A DNA stretch of 26,438 nt from Rhodonellum sp041748555 (GTDB lineage Bacteria; Bacteroidota; Bacteroidia; Cytophagales; Cyclobacteriaceae), in contig JBGTDA010000023.1 in NCBI GenBank assembly GCA_041748555.1, positions 1 to 26,438 on the forward strand, in the 5' to 3' direction. The notes under the pieces were generated by a model that worked only from the letters and a program-made list of their open reading frames with translations, made no database searches and was not told the origin of the DNA. Of the stretch, positions 14,314 to 23,022 are shown piece after piece. Numbering within the stretch: the first letter of the stretch is position 1; every line of letters starts with the position of its first letter. The position numbers and the translations under genes were made by a program.

Positions 14314-15195
14314 TTATTTCCAAACTCCCTTCAACTCAGTTCCGGCATATTCATCCACCAAAGCTACTGCCCCGTGAATGGCCGTTTCGTCGAGGTGGGA
14401 AATAAGGATTTTTAGGTTTTTGGCTACTGAGGGATACTGAAAAGTTGCAATGTTTTTCTTCATACTTTCCTCAAAAAAAGGATATGCTTTTCTGATCGAT
14501 CCCCCCAGAACTATTGCCTGCGGGGCAAGTGTGTACAATATACTTTTGATCAATTCCCCAAGATGATGACCGAATTCAGCGAAAGCCTGTAAAGCTTCCG
14601 GATCTCCCTCCTGGGCTTTTTTGGCTAGGGTCTTGGTTTTTTTGTGGTATTTCTTGAGAAAAAATTTACCGCTGCAATAATATTCGAAATTCTGATCCAG
14701 ATAGGGAACCGAACACCATTCTCCAGCGGCACAGTTAAATCCACAATAAAGATGTCCGTTTACAATAATTCCGGTACCCAAACCTGTGCCCAGGGTAATC
14801 CCAATAACATGCTGATAGATTCTGGCCTCGCCGAATTTGTATTCGCCCAAAGCAAAACAATTGGCATCATTGTTAATGAATACGGGTTTTCCGAATCGGT
14901 TCTGGAGAAATTCACGGAGATGGACTTTTCGGAAGGAGGGAATGTTTGCCAGATTCAAAACAATACCGTTTTCGGTATCGATTAGCCCCGGGATGCCTAT
15001 TCCAATGGCGCTAAAATCATGATGTGTGTAACTTTCGATGATTTCAGCGATGGCTTCCAAAATAAATTCCTGACTTTCCTGGGAAGGGGTGGGTGTAGTA
15101 CGGATATCCAGTAGCTCAGAACCAACCAAAATACCTGCTTTGAGACTGGTACCTCCTATGTCCATTCCTAAAATGGCTCTTTCGCTTTTAATCAT
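14314..15195 (-). CDS. ROK family sugar kinase-like protein, zinc motif replaced
   Basis: This 293-residue ROK protein has the ATP phosphate loop ILGMDIGGTSLKAGIL (8-23), the catalytic Asp region FINNDANCFALGE and the glycine-rich ITLGTGLGTGIIVNG. The usual GH followed by CxCGxxGCxE zinc motif of ROK kinases is absent: the text is GEWCSVPYLDQNFEYYCSGKFF in that place (given here as two motifs, GEWCSVPY and EYYCSGKFF). Bacteroidota ROK proteins with EYYCSGKFF-like text are known beside glycan genes. Likely activity is ATP phosphorylation of a hexose or N-acyl hexosamine. It lies downstream of the NagB fusion on the same strand with a long hairpin between, so it may be differentially expressed. 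Confidence 0.85.
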   Translation of the reverse strand: MIKSERAILGMDIGGTSLKAGILVGSELLDIRTTPTPSQESQEFILEAIAEIIESYTHHDFSAIGIGIPGLIDTENGIVLNLANIPSFRKVHLREFLQNRFGKPVFINNDANCFALGEYKFGEARIYQHVIGITLGTGLGTGIIVNGHLYCGFNCAAGEWCSVPYLDQNFEYYCSGKFFLKKYHKKTKTLAKKAQEGDPEALQAFAEFGHHLGELIKSILYTLAPQAIVLGGSIRKAYPFFEESMKKNIATFQYPSVAKNLKILISHLDETAIHGAVALVDEYAGTELKGVWK

Positions 15196-15230
15196 CTCAA
15201 TAACTCGGGTTTAGGTTTGCTTTTAATAAA

Positions 15231-15270
15231 TGGAAAAAGAAGAATGAATCCATTCATTCCCCTTTTTCCA
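15231..15270 (-). terminator. 40-base hairpin between nagB and the ROK gene
   Basis: The arms TGGAAAAAG (15231-15239) and CTTTTTCCA (15262-15270) pair perfectly. Inside them AATGAAT (15243-15249) and ATTCATT (15252-15258) pair again around a 2-base centre, with 3-base internal loops between the stems. It starts 22 bases after the nagB stop. A weak T-rich stretch (TTTATT) follows on the minus strand, so it may be an attenuator, an mRNA-stabilising stem or a partial terminator before the ROK gene. Protein binding as DNA is also possible. Confidence 0.55.
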
Positions 15271-15292
15271 AAGGTTAGGTTTGAGCTGTTAT

Positions 15293-17620
15293 TTAAATCA
15301 TTCCCTCGATTGATTTCTCGAGTTCGCGGGCGTGAGCCAAAAACTCCTCAACATTCATGTCCTTAAAGAAAATAAGGCCGTGGCTTGCACGCACAGTTGC
15401 TGATTCATGAAGATAAAAGTAATTTTTTCCCAACAATAACTGAATATCATTTAATTGGCTCACCCAAATTCTTTTGGCAACGGTACTGAATTTTCCGTTA
15501 TGCGAATAACTTGGAAAAGAAGCATTTACCTGACTGAGATAGCAGTTGGCAAATGAATCCTCCATAACGGACATATCTCCCAGAGATACCGGGATTATCA
15601 CATTTGCCTCGTGGGGTTCAAACTTGAACCAGACATTTCTATAGCCGATTATTCTCAGTTTGCTTAAATCTTTTTCCTTGCCCCACTGCCTCACGGCTTC
15701 CGCTGTCGCCTGCAGTACTTTGTAGTGGGTATCCGGGCCCGAACCTTCAGGATCCAGGGTGAGGCTGATTTTGGTGGGATTGATGGATTTGAACATCTCC
15801 ATTATCGGTTCCACGTCTCTTTTCTTATCCGGCTGCTCGGTAAAGATGTCCCCTGTATAAAAACCCAATCGAAGGTGATGGACATTTTTTACCTGAACAC
15901 CGAAATGGGCCCACACCAGTTCTTCTTCAAATTCCCGGATCATGCCTTTCAGTTTCTGGATTTTTGATGGGTTTTTTTCTCCATCATAGGAATTTTTCAG
16001 AATACTGATGATCTCATTGATTGTGTCCCGGAGTTCAATCTTATTTTTAACCTTATATATCGACACAACAGCCCTGACCACTCGGTGGCAGAGTCCCCGA
16101 AGTCTTTGTTCGGGGTTTTCTGAAGCGACATTAGTCAGAAACTGATATACATCCTTATCTGTCTTCAATCTGAAACCCACATCAAAAAAGTCCTCATACC
16201 TTACCATCTGGACCTGGCCCTGTTCCAACAATCTCTTGGTATGTATGAGTGTGTCAATTACAAATGAATTGGTGACTGCTGTAAAACCCGATGTCAAAAC
16301 TGAAAAATGGGCCTCATTGCTGTTTTCTTCCAGCTGATTGGTAACATGGGGCAATATTCCCAATGAAATATCATCGTGATGAGGTCCTGTGTGCAGGAGG
16401 ACTTCATTTTTTTCTTTTGTGGTACCTCTTTTGATTTTTTCTAAAGTAAAATCAATAACCTGTGTGACTGTATTTTCAGATAGATCAGGAATAAGCGAAG
16501 TGTACCGGTTACTTTTCAAATCATCCATTGTCAACCTGTGTCCATACTTTTTCAGTTTTTTGCAGAGGTCAATTATGGATCTTTCCGTTTTTTCCCAGGT
16601 CCATTCACCCTTTTGATAATAATTGTCTACGGAATCTGTCAGTTTAACTGCAGCACCTTTAGTGAGATAAAACCGCCCGTTTTTCAGTTTCTGAAGCACT
16701 GTCCCTGGATATACATTGTTTAAAGGAGTTTCCAGGGAATCTTTTACAATTTGGGCTTTGGCTTCGCCTGCCGCTATGATAATTCCGACTGCTTCGGGAT
16801 TATATACAATGGTTTCAAGACCAATTGTTATGACCAGCCTGTTGGCGGAGACTTCAATGCCTCCAAGATCACCTGCAGCCACGGCTTGGGTTTCAAAGTT
16901 GGTTTCGGTAAGTCTGGTGGTGGAGAAAAGATGGGAGCCCCGGGTATTAAAAGCAATATGGCCATCGGGGCCTATTCCACCAAGAAAAAATCCGATACCA
17001 CCCTTGTCTCTTATCCGCTGCTCATATTCACCGCACCATTGATCAATCATGTAAATGGATTGTTGCTGGAGTTTTTCAAGTGGCGTTTTGGGTTCTCTGA
17101 AGCGTAAGGAAAGATCCACTTTCAGATCAGGAAAGACTTCTCTAAAGTGCAATCCTTCAGCAAGTGGAATCTCATCAGAATTGATCAGGATGGCGTTTTC
17201 TTTGCTCAAGCCGAATCCTTCCAGATAAAATTTATTTACATAATGGTAAAAACTGTTGTTCTGTTGGGAAGATATAGGGTAGAACTCATCGATCTGAACA
17301 AATGTAAGGTCTTTAAAAACCGGTTTTTTGAGGGAAGCCATACCGTATTGTTCCCTGATTTCTTTCCCCTTTTTAGAATCCCAGTTTTCCAAAAGATACT
17401 GGGTCCATTTGATGAAAAACTCCGGGGTTTTGCCGGTCGGTAAACTGATTACGCCTTCGGGATTTTCGGAAACCCATTCTAAAAATCGACAGGCGGTAAT
17501 CAAGCCTAATTTTGGAAAATTATCTACTGTAAGATAAGGAATCAGCGTACTGATTTTTTGAATTCCAGATTCCTTAAGAAAAGCATTTTCTACATCAGAA
17601 AGTGGATATTGACTTAGCAT
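15293..17620 (-). CDS. nagB: Glucosamine-6-phosphate deaminase fused to a PIG-L/LmbE-like domain
   Basis: This 775-residue protein joins two domains. Residues 40-330 are NagB-like: the sugar-phosphate loop SLPTGKTPEF (59-68), VQIDEFYPI (108-116) with the catalytic-region Asp, and GGIGPDGHIAFNTRGS (214-229), which corresponds to the deaminase signature GxGxDGHIAFNEP. Residues 400-770 form an LmbE/PIG-L-like domain starting LLHTGPHHDDISLGI, where HxDD is the zinc motif of that deacetylase family. NagB converts glucosamine-6-phosphate to fructose-6-phosphate and ammonia; PIG-L enzymes deacetylate GlcNAc-linked substrates. One chain could therefore deacetylate and deaminate, which would be self-contained amino-sugar use. 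This architecture is known in Bacteroidota, so it is not new. Motif details in the second domain are less certain. Confidence 0.88.
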   Translation of the reverse strand: MLSQYPLSDVENAFLKESGIQKISTLIPYLTVDNFPKLGLITACRFLEWVSENPEGVISLPTGKTPEFFIKWTQYLLENWDSKKGKEIREQYGMASLKKPVFKDLTFVQIDEFYPISSQQNNSFYHYVNKFYLEGFGLSKENAILINSDEIPLAEGLHFREVFPDLKVDLSLRFREPKTPLEKLQQQSIYMIDQWCGEYEQRIRDKGGIGFFLGGIGPDGHIAFNTRGSHLFSTTRLTETNFETQAVAAGDLGGIEVSANRLVITIGLETIVYNPEAVGIIIAAGEAKAQIVKDSLETPLNNVYPGTVLQKLKNGRFYLTKGAAVKLTDSVDNYYQKGEWTWEKTERSIIDLCKKLKKYGHRLTMDDLKSNRYTSLIPDLSENTVTQVIDFTLEKIKRGTTKEKNEVLLHTGPHHDDISLGILPHVTNQLEENSNEAHFSVLTSGFTAVTNSFVIDTLIHTKRLLEQGQVQMVRYEDFFDVGFRLKTDKDVYQFLTNVASENPEQRLRGLCHRVVRAVVSIYKVKNKIELRDTINEIISILKNSYDGEKNPSKIQKLKGMIREFEEELVWAHFGVQVKNVHHLRLGFYTGDIFTEQPDKKRDVEPIMEMFKSINPTKISLTLDPEGSGPDTHYKVLQATAEAVRQWGKEKDLSKLRIIGYRNVWFKFEPHEANVIIPVSLGDMSVMEDSFANCYLSQVNASFPSYSHNGKFSTVAKRIWVSQLNDIQLLLGKNYFYLHESATVRASHGLIFFKDMNVEEFLAHARELEKSIEGMI

Positions 17621-17847
17621 ATATAGTTATTTAGAGGGTTTGACGCTTTTTTGATCAATATAATCCTTACAGTAGGACCGTCCTTAAGATTCCTGTCCAA
17701 ATGTCTTTTCAATAATTCCATTCTTAAAGTTATGATTTGGAAAGAAACATCCAGTGGAACCGAGAAATAATGTTGATACAAAATAAAAAAACTTTCACTA
17801 TAAATCATAGACTTTAATAAAAAAATTAAAAAAGATAATTTTGATTG

Positions 17848-19305
17848 TCAAAATATGTTTTTTGTAAATTCAATTTTTACCTTCACTTGAAAATCCATAA
17901 TAACCTTGAAAATCTCAACAAGGGTCACCATTTGAACTTTCGTGAGTTCTTGAAGACTGATGTGATTTTCAGGCGTTTTGTTTTCTTTGATGATCTGAAG
18001 GGACTGTTTTTCCAGTCTTAAAGCCATGAGGTAATAATATGCCTCTCCCAATTCATGGGCTTCTTTTGGGTTGAAGACGCCTTTATTTTTTAAAGCCGAG
18101 ATGCGGATGCCGGTATTTGTTTCAAATATTCTGTTTTTTAAAGCAAAAATCCTGACCAGATCCACTATAGGAGTCATGGTTTTTTTGATGTTAAAATGTT
18201 TTTCCCCATCAATTTTAAAAGTCCTGATATTTTTCAAAAAAGTAAGCGGAGGTTCATATTGAAGTGCATTGGTGCCCATATTGCTGTAAAACCTTTCAAT
18301 AGGGTTTTGAAGTTGTTGGTCCATAAATGATTTAAGTTCTTCCAAAAGGGAGAAATCACCATAAATTCCCCTGCAATCAAAAAAGGTGGAATAATTCAGA
18401 ACTGTCTCTTGGGTGGATTCAGTAATCCAGCCTTCATAGTTTTTTTTCCAATGCGAAAGAGAATGGGTCCACTTGGGGTTTTTGGCCATAAAACCTCCTT
18501 CGCAAAAGCTGAAACCAATGTTATTCAATGCTGAAGATACCCGTTCGGCAAAATCCAGGAAATAAGTCCTCACCAGCTCCCGTTGCTCATTGGCTTTGTC
18601 CTCGTAAATAATAGCATTATCCTGATCGGTTTTGAGGGTCTGTTCCTGCCTCCCTTCACTCCCCAATACAAAAAAGACGAACTTTGCAGGAGCAGGTCCG
18701 ATCTCGGCAATTGTATTCTCAATAACTCTTAAAGCGATCGTATCTGCAATGGTTGTGATAATCTGATTGATGATGTCGGCTTTCAATCCTCTGGAAACCA
18801 GGTCGTGCACAATCTCCGGTACCTGCAGCCACTTTTCTTTCAGTTCCTCATCATCAATTGCCTGCTTTACCGATTGGATAAATATAAAGGGGCTTTGGGA
18901 TTGTTCCGACAAAATTTTGGTCCTGCTGATCCAACCCACAAATTCCGATTCATCTTTTACCAAAAGATATCTGGTTTTTGTTCGGAACATGAGCAATATG
19001 GCTTCATATAAAAATGACTTGCTCTGAATGTGGACGATATCAGTATCCATAATCTCTCCAACAGGGGTGTCCAGAAAAAGTTTCTTGGCCAGCACCTTGT
19101 CCCTTAAAGTAATATCGGTTACAAAACCACTGATTCTTTGTGCGGATTCTCCTATAAAAAGACAGGAGGTTTTTTCTATGGCCATCACCTGCGCAGCTTC
19201 AAAAACAGGAATATCCGGTGAACAGATCCGAAGGTTTCTGTAGTGGAGGTCTCCTACTTTTTTGGAGTAAAAATGATCTACACTGATTGCGTTGGAATTT
19301 ATCAT
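17848..19305 (-). CDS. CBS-pair protein with DUF294 nucleotidyltransferase-like domain
   Basis: This 485-residue soluble protein begins with a pair of CBS domains (about 15-135), read as FEAAQVMAIEKTSCLFIG then GFVTDITLRDKVL and the second repeat VGEIMDTDIVHI to FVGWISRTKIL. A DUF294/GlnD-like nucleotidyltransferase domain follows with VLGSEGRQEQTLKTDQDNA (213-231): G-S, then Asp-Gln-Asp, the metal-binding set. A helical DUF294 C-terminal domain (about 330-480) ends the protein. CBS pairs sense adenosine nucleotides, so an energy-sensing nucleotidyltransferase is likely; the target is unknown. It diverges from the GntK-Gnd fusion with a 49-base gap. Confidence 0.87.
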   Translation of the reverse strand: MINSNAISVDHFYSKKVGDLHYRNLRICSPDIPVFEAAQVMAIEKTSCLFIGESAQRISGFVTDITLRDKVLAKKLFLDTPVGEIMDTDIVHIQSKSFLYEAILLMFRTKTRYLLVKDESEFVGWISRTKILSEQSQSPFIFIQSVKQAIDDEELKEKWLQVPEIVHDLVSRGLKADIINQIITTIADTIALRVIENTIAEIGPAPAKFVFFVLGSEGRQEQTLKTDQDNAIIYEDKANEQRELVRTYFLDFAERVSSALNNIGFSFCEGGFMAKNPKWTHSLSHWKKNYEGWITESTQETVLNYSTFFDCRGIYGDFSLLEELKSFMDQQLQNPIERFYSNMGTNALQYEPPLTFLKNIRTFKIDGEKHFNIKKTMTPIVDLVRIFALKNRIFETNTGIRISALKNKGVFNPKEAHELGEAYYYLMALRLEKQSLQIIKENKTPENHISLQELTKVQMVTLVEIFKVIMDFQVKVKIEFTKNIF

Positions 19306-19354
19306 TGATTGGGTCTTCTAATGGTGAAAATAATTAAATTTATTAACTTCGGCT

Positions 19355-21271
19355 ATGATAATTATTGTAACCGGAGTTTCGGGTAGTGGCAAGACCACAG
19401 TGGGCTCACTTTTAGCTAAAAAGCTCAGATTACCTTTTTTTGATGCGGATGATTTTCATCCAAAAGAAAATGTAGAGAAAATGCATCAGGGTATTCCTCT
19501 CAATGACCACGACAGGGGACCATGGCTTAATAATCTTGCAGAAAAAATCCAGGAATGGGAAGCCCGGGGAGGCGGAGTGGTGGCCTGCTCGGCTTTAAAG
19601 GAGCGGTATAGGGAAGTACTTTTGGTGGTGGCTCATATTCATTGGATTCATCTGAAAGGGGAGCAGCAACTTATTTTTGAGCGATTAAAAAACCGACAAA
19701 ATCACTATATGAATCCGGATTTGCTCAGTTCCCAACTTGAAACCTGGGAGGATCCTGCCTATGGATTTCATATTGATGTGAAAGGAAAGCCCGCAGAAAT
19801 TGTTGAAATGATATTGGAGTATATAAAAACCAATCCCGTGAAAGCATCAATTGGAATAATTGGAATGGGAGTGATGGGTAAAAGCCTTGCTCTGAATATG
19901 GCTGAAAATGGAATTCCGACAGCTGTTCACAACAGGCATGTTCCCGTGAAAGAGGAGCGGATCGCCACTACATTTGCTCAGGATCATCCCGAGTTCCCGA
20001 TGTTATACGGTTATGATGCTTTAGAAGAATTTATCCGGCAACTGGAAACTCCACGGAAGATTTTGTTGATGATCCCGGCCGGGAAGGCAATCGATATGCA
20101 GATAGAAATCCTTTTGCCCTTGTTGGAAAAAGGTGATTTGATCATAGATGGAGGGAATTCATTTTTTGAAGAGTCATCCGGAAGGAGTAAATATCTGAAA
20201 GAAAAAGGACTGCTCTTTTTACCGATGGGAGTTTCCGGTGGTGAAGAAGGAGCAAGAAAAGGACCTTCGATTATGCCGGGAGGCGATCCTGAGGGATACA
20301 AAATGGCAGCCCCGGTTTTGGAAAAAATCGCCGCCAAAGACAAAGACGGCCTACCCTGTATCACCTATGTGGGGCCCGAAGGTTCCGGACATTTTATCAA
20401 AATGGTCCACAACAGCATTGAATATGCCGAAATGCAGGTGCTTGCGGAAATCGTTCATTTATTGAGGTTTGGATTAAGGCTGAATCCTATGGATGTTTCC
20501 AATACCCTTCAGGATTGGGGAAGGGGTGATCTGAAAAGTTATTTGCTGGAAATCACTGCCAATATCCTACAGGTGAAGGAAGGTCAGGGATATCTGATTG
20601 ACCATATTCTGGATGCAGCCGGACAGAAAGGTACAGGTTCCTGGTCCCTTAGCACCGCATTGAAATACCAGGTGCCCTATAGTCCATTGGCTGAGGCTGT
20701 CACAGCAAGAAACCTTTCAGGCAACAAAAAGGAAAGAACAGAGCTTTCCAAATTGTTTGGCCATAAATTCCAGGCATTTGCAGAGGATAAGGTGTTGTTG
20801 ATGGAAAGATTGAAAAATGCATATGCCCTCACCCGGATCATAAACCATGAAGTAGGATTCTCCCTGATGGCGGCTGTTTCCAAACAGGAAAACTGGGATC
20901 TGAATTTCAGTGAGATTGCCCGTATCTGGACCAATGGTTGCATCATCCGGTCTACACTAATGGAAGACCTTGTTCAGCACTTTAAACAGGGAGATTCATT
21001 GTTCACCAATAAAAAAATGATCACCAAAATCAAGGGATTACAAGCTGATCTTGTGAGTTCGATAGGTTTGGGACTCCAGCATAATTTTGCCTTGCCGGTC
21101 ATGTCTGCTGCAGCAAACTATCTTTTGGGAAGGATAATCGAAGATTCCTCAGCCAATCTATTACAGGCACAGCGGGATTATTTCGGTGCCCATACCTATC
21201 AAAGAAAAGGTGATGAATCCGGAAAATTCTACCATTCCAATTGGATTGCGAATTCTAAAAAGATCAAGTGA
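19355..21271 (+). CDS. Gluconokinase fused to 6-phosphogluconate dehydrogenase
   Basis: This 638-residue protein combines GntK (1-160) and Gnd (163-638). GntK features: P-loop GVSGSGKTT (7-15), FFDADDFHPKENVEKM, GIPLNDHDRGPWL and CSALKERYRE. Gnd features: Rossmann GIIGMGVMGKSLALNMAENG (167-186), IDGGNSFFEES, GVSGGEEGARKGPSIMPGG, HFIKMVHNSIEYAEMQ with the catalytic Lys and Glu, AGQKGTGSW, RIWTNGCIIRS and the C-terminal RDYFGAHTYQR. Consecutive reactions: gluconate plus ATP gives 6-phosphogluconate, which is oxidised to ribulose-5-phosphate and CO2 with NAD(P)+. The joint is only a few residues (IKTNPVKAS) with no stop or frameshift, so it is a true fusion. The amidohydrolase follows 42 bases later. 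Confidence 0.95.
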   Translation: MIIIVTGVSGSGKTTVGSLLAKKLRLPFFDADDFHPKENVEKMHQGIPLNDHDRGPWLNNLAEKIQEWEARGGGVVACSALKERYREVLLVVAHIHWIHLKGEQQLIFERLKNRQNHYMNPDLLSSQLETWEDPAYGFHIDVKGKPAEIVEMILEYIKTNPVKASIGIIGMGVMGKSLALNMAENGIPTAVHNRHVPVKEERIATTFAQDHPEFPMLYGYDALEEFIRQLETPRKILLMIPAGKAIDMQIEILLPLLEKGDLIIDGGNSFFEESSGRSKYLKEKGLLFLPMGVSGGEEGARKGPSIMPGGDPEGYKMAAPVLEKIAAKDKDGLPCITYVGPEGSGHFIKMVHNSIEYAEMQVLAEIVHLLRFGLRLNPMDVSNTLQDWGRGDLKSYLLEITANILQVKEGQGYLIDHILDAAGQKGTGSWSLSTALKYQVPYSPLAEAVTARNLSGNKKERTELSKLFGHKFQAFAEDKVLLMERLKNAYALTRIINHEVGFSLMAAVSKQENWDLNFSEIARIWTNGCIIRSTLMEDLVQHFKQGDSLFTNKKMITKIKGLQADLVSSIGLGLQHNFALPVMSAAANYLLGRIIEDSSANLLQAQRDYFGAHTYQRKGDESGKFYHSNWIANSKKIK

Positions 21272-21313
21272 TTGCTATTCTTATTATTCTATCAACTGCT
21301 AAATCATCCTTCT

Positions 21314-22690
21314 ATGAAGATTTTCATTCTTACCGGATTGCTGTTAGGCTTTTCGCTTATTGTCTCCGATAATCTCTTGGCGCAGGAATATGCCCTCACC
21401 AGCATTAATATTGTTGATCTGGATAAGAACCAAGTGCTCACCGACCATCTTATTCATGTGAAAGACGGGAAAATAGCAGCAATCGTCCCGGAGGTCAGCG
21501 GTATCCCGACAACAAAAGGCATCACTGTAATCGATGGTATGGGTGCATTTGTAGTTCCCGGATTGGCGGAGATGCATTCCCATATTCCCACAACCGACAA
21601 CGGGGATTTTTCCTATATCCAGGATGTCATGTGGCTTTATCTAGCCAACGGCGTACTGAATGTCCGGGGAATGATCGGACATCCTTCCCACCTGGAACTG
21701 AAAAAGAAAATCGATACAGGGGAGATAAAAGGTCCTAGAATATTTGCCGCAGGGCCATCGCTGAACGGCACTTCTGTTAAAAATCCGGAGCAGGGAGCCA
21801 AGATGGTAATTGATCAGGAAGCAGCGGGATATGATCACCTGAAGCTTCATCCCGGACTTGATATGCCCCGTTTTTTGTCAATTGCCAATACAGCCAAGGA
21901 GGTTGGGATCAAATATGGAGGGCATGTTTCGTTGGATGTAGGTCTGGAGAACGCACTCGAAAACGGCTATCATTCTGTAGAGCATATGGACGGTTATATT
22001 GAGGCGTTGATCGCTGACAAATCCCAACTTGATCCACAGATTGCAGGGCCCTTCAGCATGCTTTTGGTTGAGAAAGCGGATATTGAGAAAATTCCCGAAC
22101 TGGTCCAAATGACCTTGGAAGCGGAGGCTTGGATAGCACCCACATTGACGCTTTTTGAAAGGTTTTTTGGTTTTATCCCTGCAGATGAATTCAGAAAAAT
22201 GTCTGAAATGAAATACATGCCCGGGCTTCAGGTGCAGCAGTGGGTAAATCAAAAGAAATTGTTGGAAAATCAGGGAGTTCTGAATGAAGAAAACGTGCAG
22301 CCATATCTTGAATTCAGAAAAAACCTGCTCAGAACTTTACATGAAGCCGGGGTGCCGATTTTGATGAGCTCTGATTCACCTCAGGTATTCAATGTACCGG
22401 GATTTTCTATCCATCATGAAATATCCAGCATGGAAGATGCAGGAATCAGTCCTTCTGAAATCCTGAAATCAGGTGCTGTAAACGCAGCCCGATATTTTGA
22501 TAAAACAGAAGAATTCGGATTGATAAAAGAAGGGCTTTCGGCTGATTTTATTTTAGTAAACGGGAATCCCCTTGATGATTTGGAGCATTTAAAAAATCCG
22601 CAGGGTGTGATGATTAGAGGAGAATGGATACCGCAGGCCACCTTGCAGGCTGAGCTGGAAAGAATTGAAGCCAAAAATGAGCGGAAATAA
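21314..22690 (+). CDS. Secreted amidohydrolase (M38, imidazolonepropionase-like)
   Basis: From the ATG at 21314 the 458-residue protein begins with a signal peptide (MKIFILTGLLLGFSLIVSDN, cleavage likely after LLAQ). An in-frame extension of 14 residues to 21272 would bury this signal, so it was rejected. The metal ligands of the amidohydrolase superfamily are all seen: His88-x-His90 in AEMHSHIP, probable carboxylated Lys177 in YDHLKLHP, His204 in GGHVS, His224 in VEHMDGY, and the Asp in MSSDSPQV. GLSADFILVNGNPLDDLEHL closes the composite beta domain. Such enzymes hydrolyse cyclic amides or dipeptides; the substrate here is not predictable. It follows the GntK-Gnd gene by 42 bases and ends at a hairpin terminator. 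Confidence 0.9.
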   Translation: MKIFILTGLLLGFSLIVSDNLLAQEYALTSINIVDLDKNQVLTDHLIHVKDGKIAAIVPEVSGIPTTKGITVIDGMGAFVVPGLAEMHSHIPTTDNGDFSYIQDVMWLYLANGVLNVRGMIGHPSHLELKKKIDTGEIKGPRIFAAGPSLNGTSVKNPEQGAKMVIDQEAAGYDHLKLHPGLDMPRFLSIANTAKEVGIKYGGHVSLDVGLENALENGYHSVEHMDGYIEALIADKSQLDPQIAGPFSMLLVEKADIEKIPELVQMTLEAEAWIAPTLTLFERFFGFIPADEFRKMSEMKYMPGLQVQQWVNQKKLLENQGVLNEENVQPYLEFRKNLLRTLHEAGVPILMSSDSPQVFNVPGFSIHHEISSMEDAGISPSEILKSGAVNAARYFDKTEEFGLIKEGLSADFILVNGNPLDDLEHLKNPQGVMIRGEWIPQATLQAELERIEAKNERK

Positions 22691-22691
22691 A

Positions 22692-22715
22692 AAAAGCCCC
22701 TTTTAAAGGGCTTTT
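22692..22715. terminator. Bidirectional terminator between amidohydrolase and csp
   Basis: AAAAGCCC (22692-22699) and GGGCTTTT (22708-22715) form a strong stem with a short T/A-rich loop, directly after the amidohydrolase stop. On the minus strand it is followed by a run of T (CTTTTTTTATT), so it can also end the convergent cold shock gene transcript, whose stop lies 26 bases away. Confidence 0.8.
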
Positions 22716-22740
22716 GCGGGAATAACCTAATCAAATATCC

Positions 22741-22932
22741 TTAAACTTTTTTGACGTTTATAGCATTGAGGCCTTTTTGGCCATCCTTCACATCATAGGT
22801 TACTTTGTCATTCTGTACTACTTTGTCCACCAGGCCTGTGGCATGAACAAAGACATCGCTTTGAGATTGGTCGTCAACGATAAAACCAAATCCTTTGGCA
22901 TCATTGTAAAATTTAACTGTTCCGGTAAGCAT
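22741..22932 (-). CDS. Cold shock protein, CspA family
   Basis: This 63-residue single cold shock domain carries RNP1 KGFGFI (13-18) and RNP2 VFVHATGL (27-34), with the aromatic set F8/Y9, F15, F17, F28 and H30 expected for single-strand nucleic acid stacking. It opens GTVKFYNDAKGFGFI and ends GLNAINVKKV, as in most short Bacteroidota Csps. It acts as an RNA chaperone in the cytoplasm. It diverges from the SixA-type gene with a 90-base A/T-rich gap that probably holds both promoters and a short leader; no exact -7 match was found. Confidence 0.95.
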   Translation of the reverse strand: MLTGTVKFYNDAKGFGFIVDDQSQSDVFVHATGLVDKVVQNDKVTYDVKDGQKGLNAINVKKV

Positions 22933-23022
22933 AATGAATATGTTATGTTTTTGTGGTTAAAGTTGTTTAAATGTAAATATTATCTTCAAAAAATCAAATA
23001 AAAATTTTGCTAAATTGGATAT

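Noticed and set aside
17614..17808. 64-codon minus-strand ORF upstream of nagB
   Set aside because: A/T-rich, no motif, overlaps the nagB start and lies where a promoter is expected.
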